The notes under the pieces were generated by a model that saw only the letters and a program-made list of their open reading frames with translations, did not search any database and was not told the DNA's origin. The position numbers and the translations under genes were made by a program. From an uncultured Helcococcus sp. (lineage in GTDB: Bacteria > Bacillota > Clostridia > Tissierellales > Peptoniphilaceae), in assembly GCA_937926545.1 (NCBI GenBank), contig CALAZW010000085.1:1-51313 (forward strand): DNA of 51,313 bases, in the 5' to 3' direction. Shown here piece by piece: positions 49,607 to 51,313 of the stretch (its first letter is position 1; every line of letters starts with the position of its first letter).

Positions 49607-50833
49607 ATGGAAAATCTAAAAGCTGAAGATTTGGAAATTTATAATTTGATAGAGGAAGAAAAGAATAGGCAGAAAAACAATATAGAGTTAATAGCTTCAG
49701 AAAACTTTGTCTCTAAGGCAGTTTTAGAAGCTACTGGTTCCATATTGACCAATAAATATGCTGAAGGATATCCATCTAGAAGGTATTATGGAGGTTGTCA
49801 AGTCATAGATAAGATAGAACAATTAGCCATAGATAGACTTAAGGACCTTTACCAGATGGACTATGCCAATGTTCAGCCCCATTCAGGTTCAAATGCCAAT
49901 ATGGCAGTATATTATGCCTTTTTAGAGCCAGGAGACAAGGTATTGGGTATGAATCTATCAGAGGGGGGACATTTAACCCATGGATCACCAGTAAATATTT
50001 CTGGTAGTTATTTTGATTTCTACCATTATGGTGTAGATGGGGAAAGTGAATTAATAGATTATCAAAAGGTTTTGGCTTTGGCTAAAGATATAAAACCTAA
50101 AATTATAGTTGCCGGTGCATCAGCCTACACTAGAGAAATAGATTTTTCAAAATTTAGGCAGATAGCAGATGAGGTAGGGGCCCTACTTATGGTAGACATG
50201 GCCCATATAGCTGGCTTGGTTGCAGCGGGACTACATATGAGTCCTAGTCCCTATGCGGATATTATTACCAGTACCAGCCACAAGACTCTTAGAGGTCCTA
50301 GAGGGGCCTTTATACTGGCTAAGAAAGAATATGGTAAAAAGATAGACAAGGCTGTCTTTCCAGGTTTCCAAGGGGGACCCTTAGAGCATGTTATAGCTGC
50401 AAAAGCAGTTGCTTTTAAAGAAGCATCCAGCTTGGAATTTAAGAACTACCAAGAACAAGTGGTGAAAAATGCCAGGGCCTTGGGCGAAAGTCTAAAGGAA
50501 GAGGGCATCAGGTTGGTATCAGACGGTACTGACAATCATATGGTTATTATGGATGTGGGAAGTATAGGCATAACAGGAAAAAAGGCAGAAGAACTACTGG
50601 ATCAGGTTAATATAACTACCAATAAGAACACTATTCCCAATGAAAAAATGGGAGCTTTTATAACTTCTGGTGTTAGACTGGGTAGTGCAGCTATGACAAG
50701 TAGGGGAATGAAGGAAGAAGAATTTAAAAAGATTGGCCAACTTATAGGGGCTAGATTAAAAAATGATAAAGAATTAGAAGAGATTAAGAGGGAAGTAAAA
50801 CTACTAGTAGATAGTTTTCCCCTTAATTATTAG
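49607..50833 (+). CDS. glyA: Serine hydroxymethyltransferase
   Basis: The 408-residue PLP enzyme makes glycine and methylene-tetrahydrofolate from serine. It shows ELIASENFVSKAVLEATGS (about 24; sequence reads NIELIASENF), YAEGYPSRRYYGGC (about 49), DMAHIAGLVAAGLH (about 195) and the PLP lysine in TSTSHKTLRGPRG (about 224). It supplies glycine for PurD and one-carbon units for PurN and PurH. AGGAGAG precedes the ATG. Confidence 0.96.
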   Translation: MENLKAEDLEIYNLIEEEKNRQKNNIELIASENFVSKAVLEATGSILTNKYAEGYPSRRYYGGCQVIDKIEQLAIDRLKDLYQMDYANVQPHSGSNANMAVYYAFLEPGDKVLGMNLSEGGHLTHGSPVNISGSYFDFYHYGVDGESELIDYQKVLALAKDIKPKIIVAGASAYTREIDFSKFRQIADEVGALLMVDMAHIAGLVAAGLHMSPSPYADIITSTSHKTLRGPRGAFILAKKEYGKKIDKAVFPGFQGGPLEHVIAAKAVAFKEASSLEFKNYQEQVVKNARALGESLKEEGIRLVSDGTDNHMVIMDVGSIGITGKKAEELLDQVNITTNKNTIPNEKMGAFITSGVRLGSAAMTSRGMKEEEFKKIGQLIGARLKNDKELEEIKREVKLLVDSFPLNY

Positions 50834-50845
50834 AGGGAGAGATTT

Positions 50846-51313
50846 ATGGCAAGACCTATTGTAAGTATTATAGGAAGACCAAATGTGGGTAAGTCCACAT
50901 TATTTAATAAACTAGTGGGAAAGAGAATCTCCATAACCGAAGATACACCAGGTGTTACTAGAGACAGGCTTTATAGCGAAGTTGAGTGGCAAAATAATTA
51001 CTTTGTAATTATAGATACTGGTGGCTTGGATTTGGATGTGGATGGAAAATTTTCCAAAGAAATAGAATATCAGGCAGACATAGCTATAGAGTCATCTGAT
51101 TTAATTTTATTTTTAGTAGACGGCAAGGATGGAATGACAAGTTTGGACGAAGAAATAGCCAACAAGCTTAGAAGGTCTGGCAGGGATGTTATAGTTGTAG
51201 TAAACAAGATAGATACTAGACATACACCAGATACTGTTTATGAGTTCTATTCACTTGGCTTCGAGGATGTACAAATTATATCAGCAGAGCAAGCCTTTGG
51301 TTTAGGAGATTTA
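50846..51313 (+). CDS. der: Ribosome-associated GTPase Der (EngA), N-terminal part
   Basis: The frame opens at ATG 50846 behind GAGGGAGAG and runs off the window after 156 codons. The first GTPase domain is complete in its main motifs: G1 GRPNVGKSTLFN (about 10-21), G3 DTGGL (about 57) and G4 VVVNKID (about 115). Der has a second GTPase domain and a KH-like domain outside the window. It helps assemble the large ribosomal subunit. It starts 12 bases after glyA in the same array. Confidence 0.93.
   Translation, partial: MARPIVSIIGRPNVGKSTLFNKLVGKRISITEDTPGVTRDRLYSEVEWQNNYFVIIDTGGLDLDVDGKFSKEIEYQADIAIESSDLILFLVDGKDGMTSLDEEIANKLRRSGRDVIVVVNKIDTRHTPDTVYEFYSLGFEDVQIISAEQAFGLGDL

Overview
The window is 51.3 kb of AT-rich chromosome from a Gram-positive anaerobe of the Firmicutes. 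Small intergenic gaps, strong AAGGAGG-type ribosome sites, several TTG/GTG starts, a purine operon of clostridial type (single-chain long PurL, PurE without PurK) and a predicted D-aspartate peptidoglycan cross-bridge module fit the Tissierellia/Peptoniphilaceae (amino-acid-fermenting anaerobic cocci). The genus is not fixed by anything seen here. No rRNA, tRNA, CRISPR array, transposase or phage gene was recognised.

Layout. (1) 1-5.0 kb holds small accessory units: an XRE regulator broken by a nonsense codon, a YhcH plus YjhC/NanOx-like pair (sialic-acid-type sugar metabolism), a CDF cation exporter, an MgtC-family protein, a 53-residue membrane protein, a LURP-one protein and a DUF4250 protein. 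(2) 5.0-11.2 kb, minus strand, is a cell-wall block: ATP-grasp D-aspartate ligase-like protein, Asp/Glu racemase, an AsnB/AsnH-like synthetase, and a large secreted SH3b/NlpC-type hydrolase. (3) 11.3-21.9 kb is a purine operon, purC-L-E-F-M-N-H-D, behind a promoter and a ykkC-class (PRPP-type) riboswitch with an overlapping terminator. (4) 21.9-27.5 kb holds a membrane GDPD, a histidine phosphatase, a PAP2 protein and an AraC-type regulator with a GH39-like tail. (5) 27.7-36.0 kb is a peptidoglycan-sugar salvage operon: RpiR/MurR regulator, MurQ, lactose/cellobiose-type PTS IIA-IIB-IIC, GH4 glycosidase, MupG, a MurK-like kinase and an esterase. (6) 36.3-51.3 kb is a long co-directional housekeeping array: unknown-ruvC-ruvA-ruvB-queA-tgt-yajC-recJ-rel-dtd-MBL-aspS-tcdA-rseC-like-glyA-der (cut by the window edge).

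Main observation. All three enzymes here that normally carry a glutamine amidotransferase domain have lost its catalytic residues while keeping intact synthetase or transferase domains. The AsnB/AsnH-like protein starts Met-Ala where the family has Met-Cys. PurF starts Met-Ser and also lacks the usual Arg and Asn of the glutamine pocket. PurL has Gly-Ala where the class I domain has the nucleophile Cys-Asn. The losses span two unrelated glutaminase folds, so a shared cause is likely. The inference is that this organism feeds these reactions with free ammonia, which is plausible for an ammonia-producing amino-acid fermenter.

Cell-wall work is the second theme. The window encodes predicted cross-bridge synthesis, a wall hydrolase and recovery of wall sugars. 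Two genes (the AraC-type regulator and the RseC-like gene) appear to start at ATT or ATC rather than ATG/GTG/TTG.
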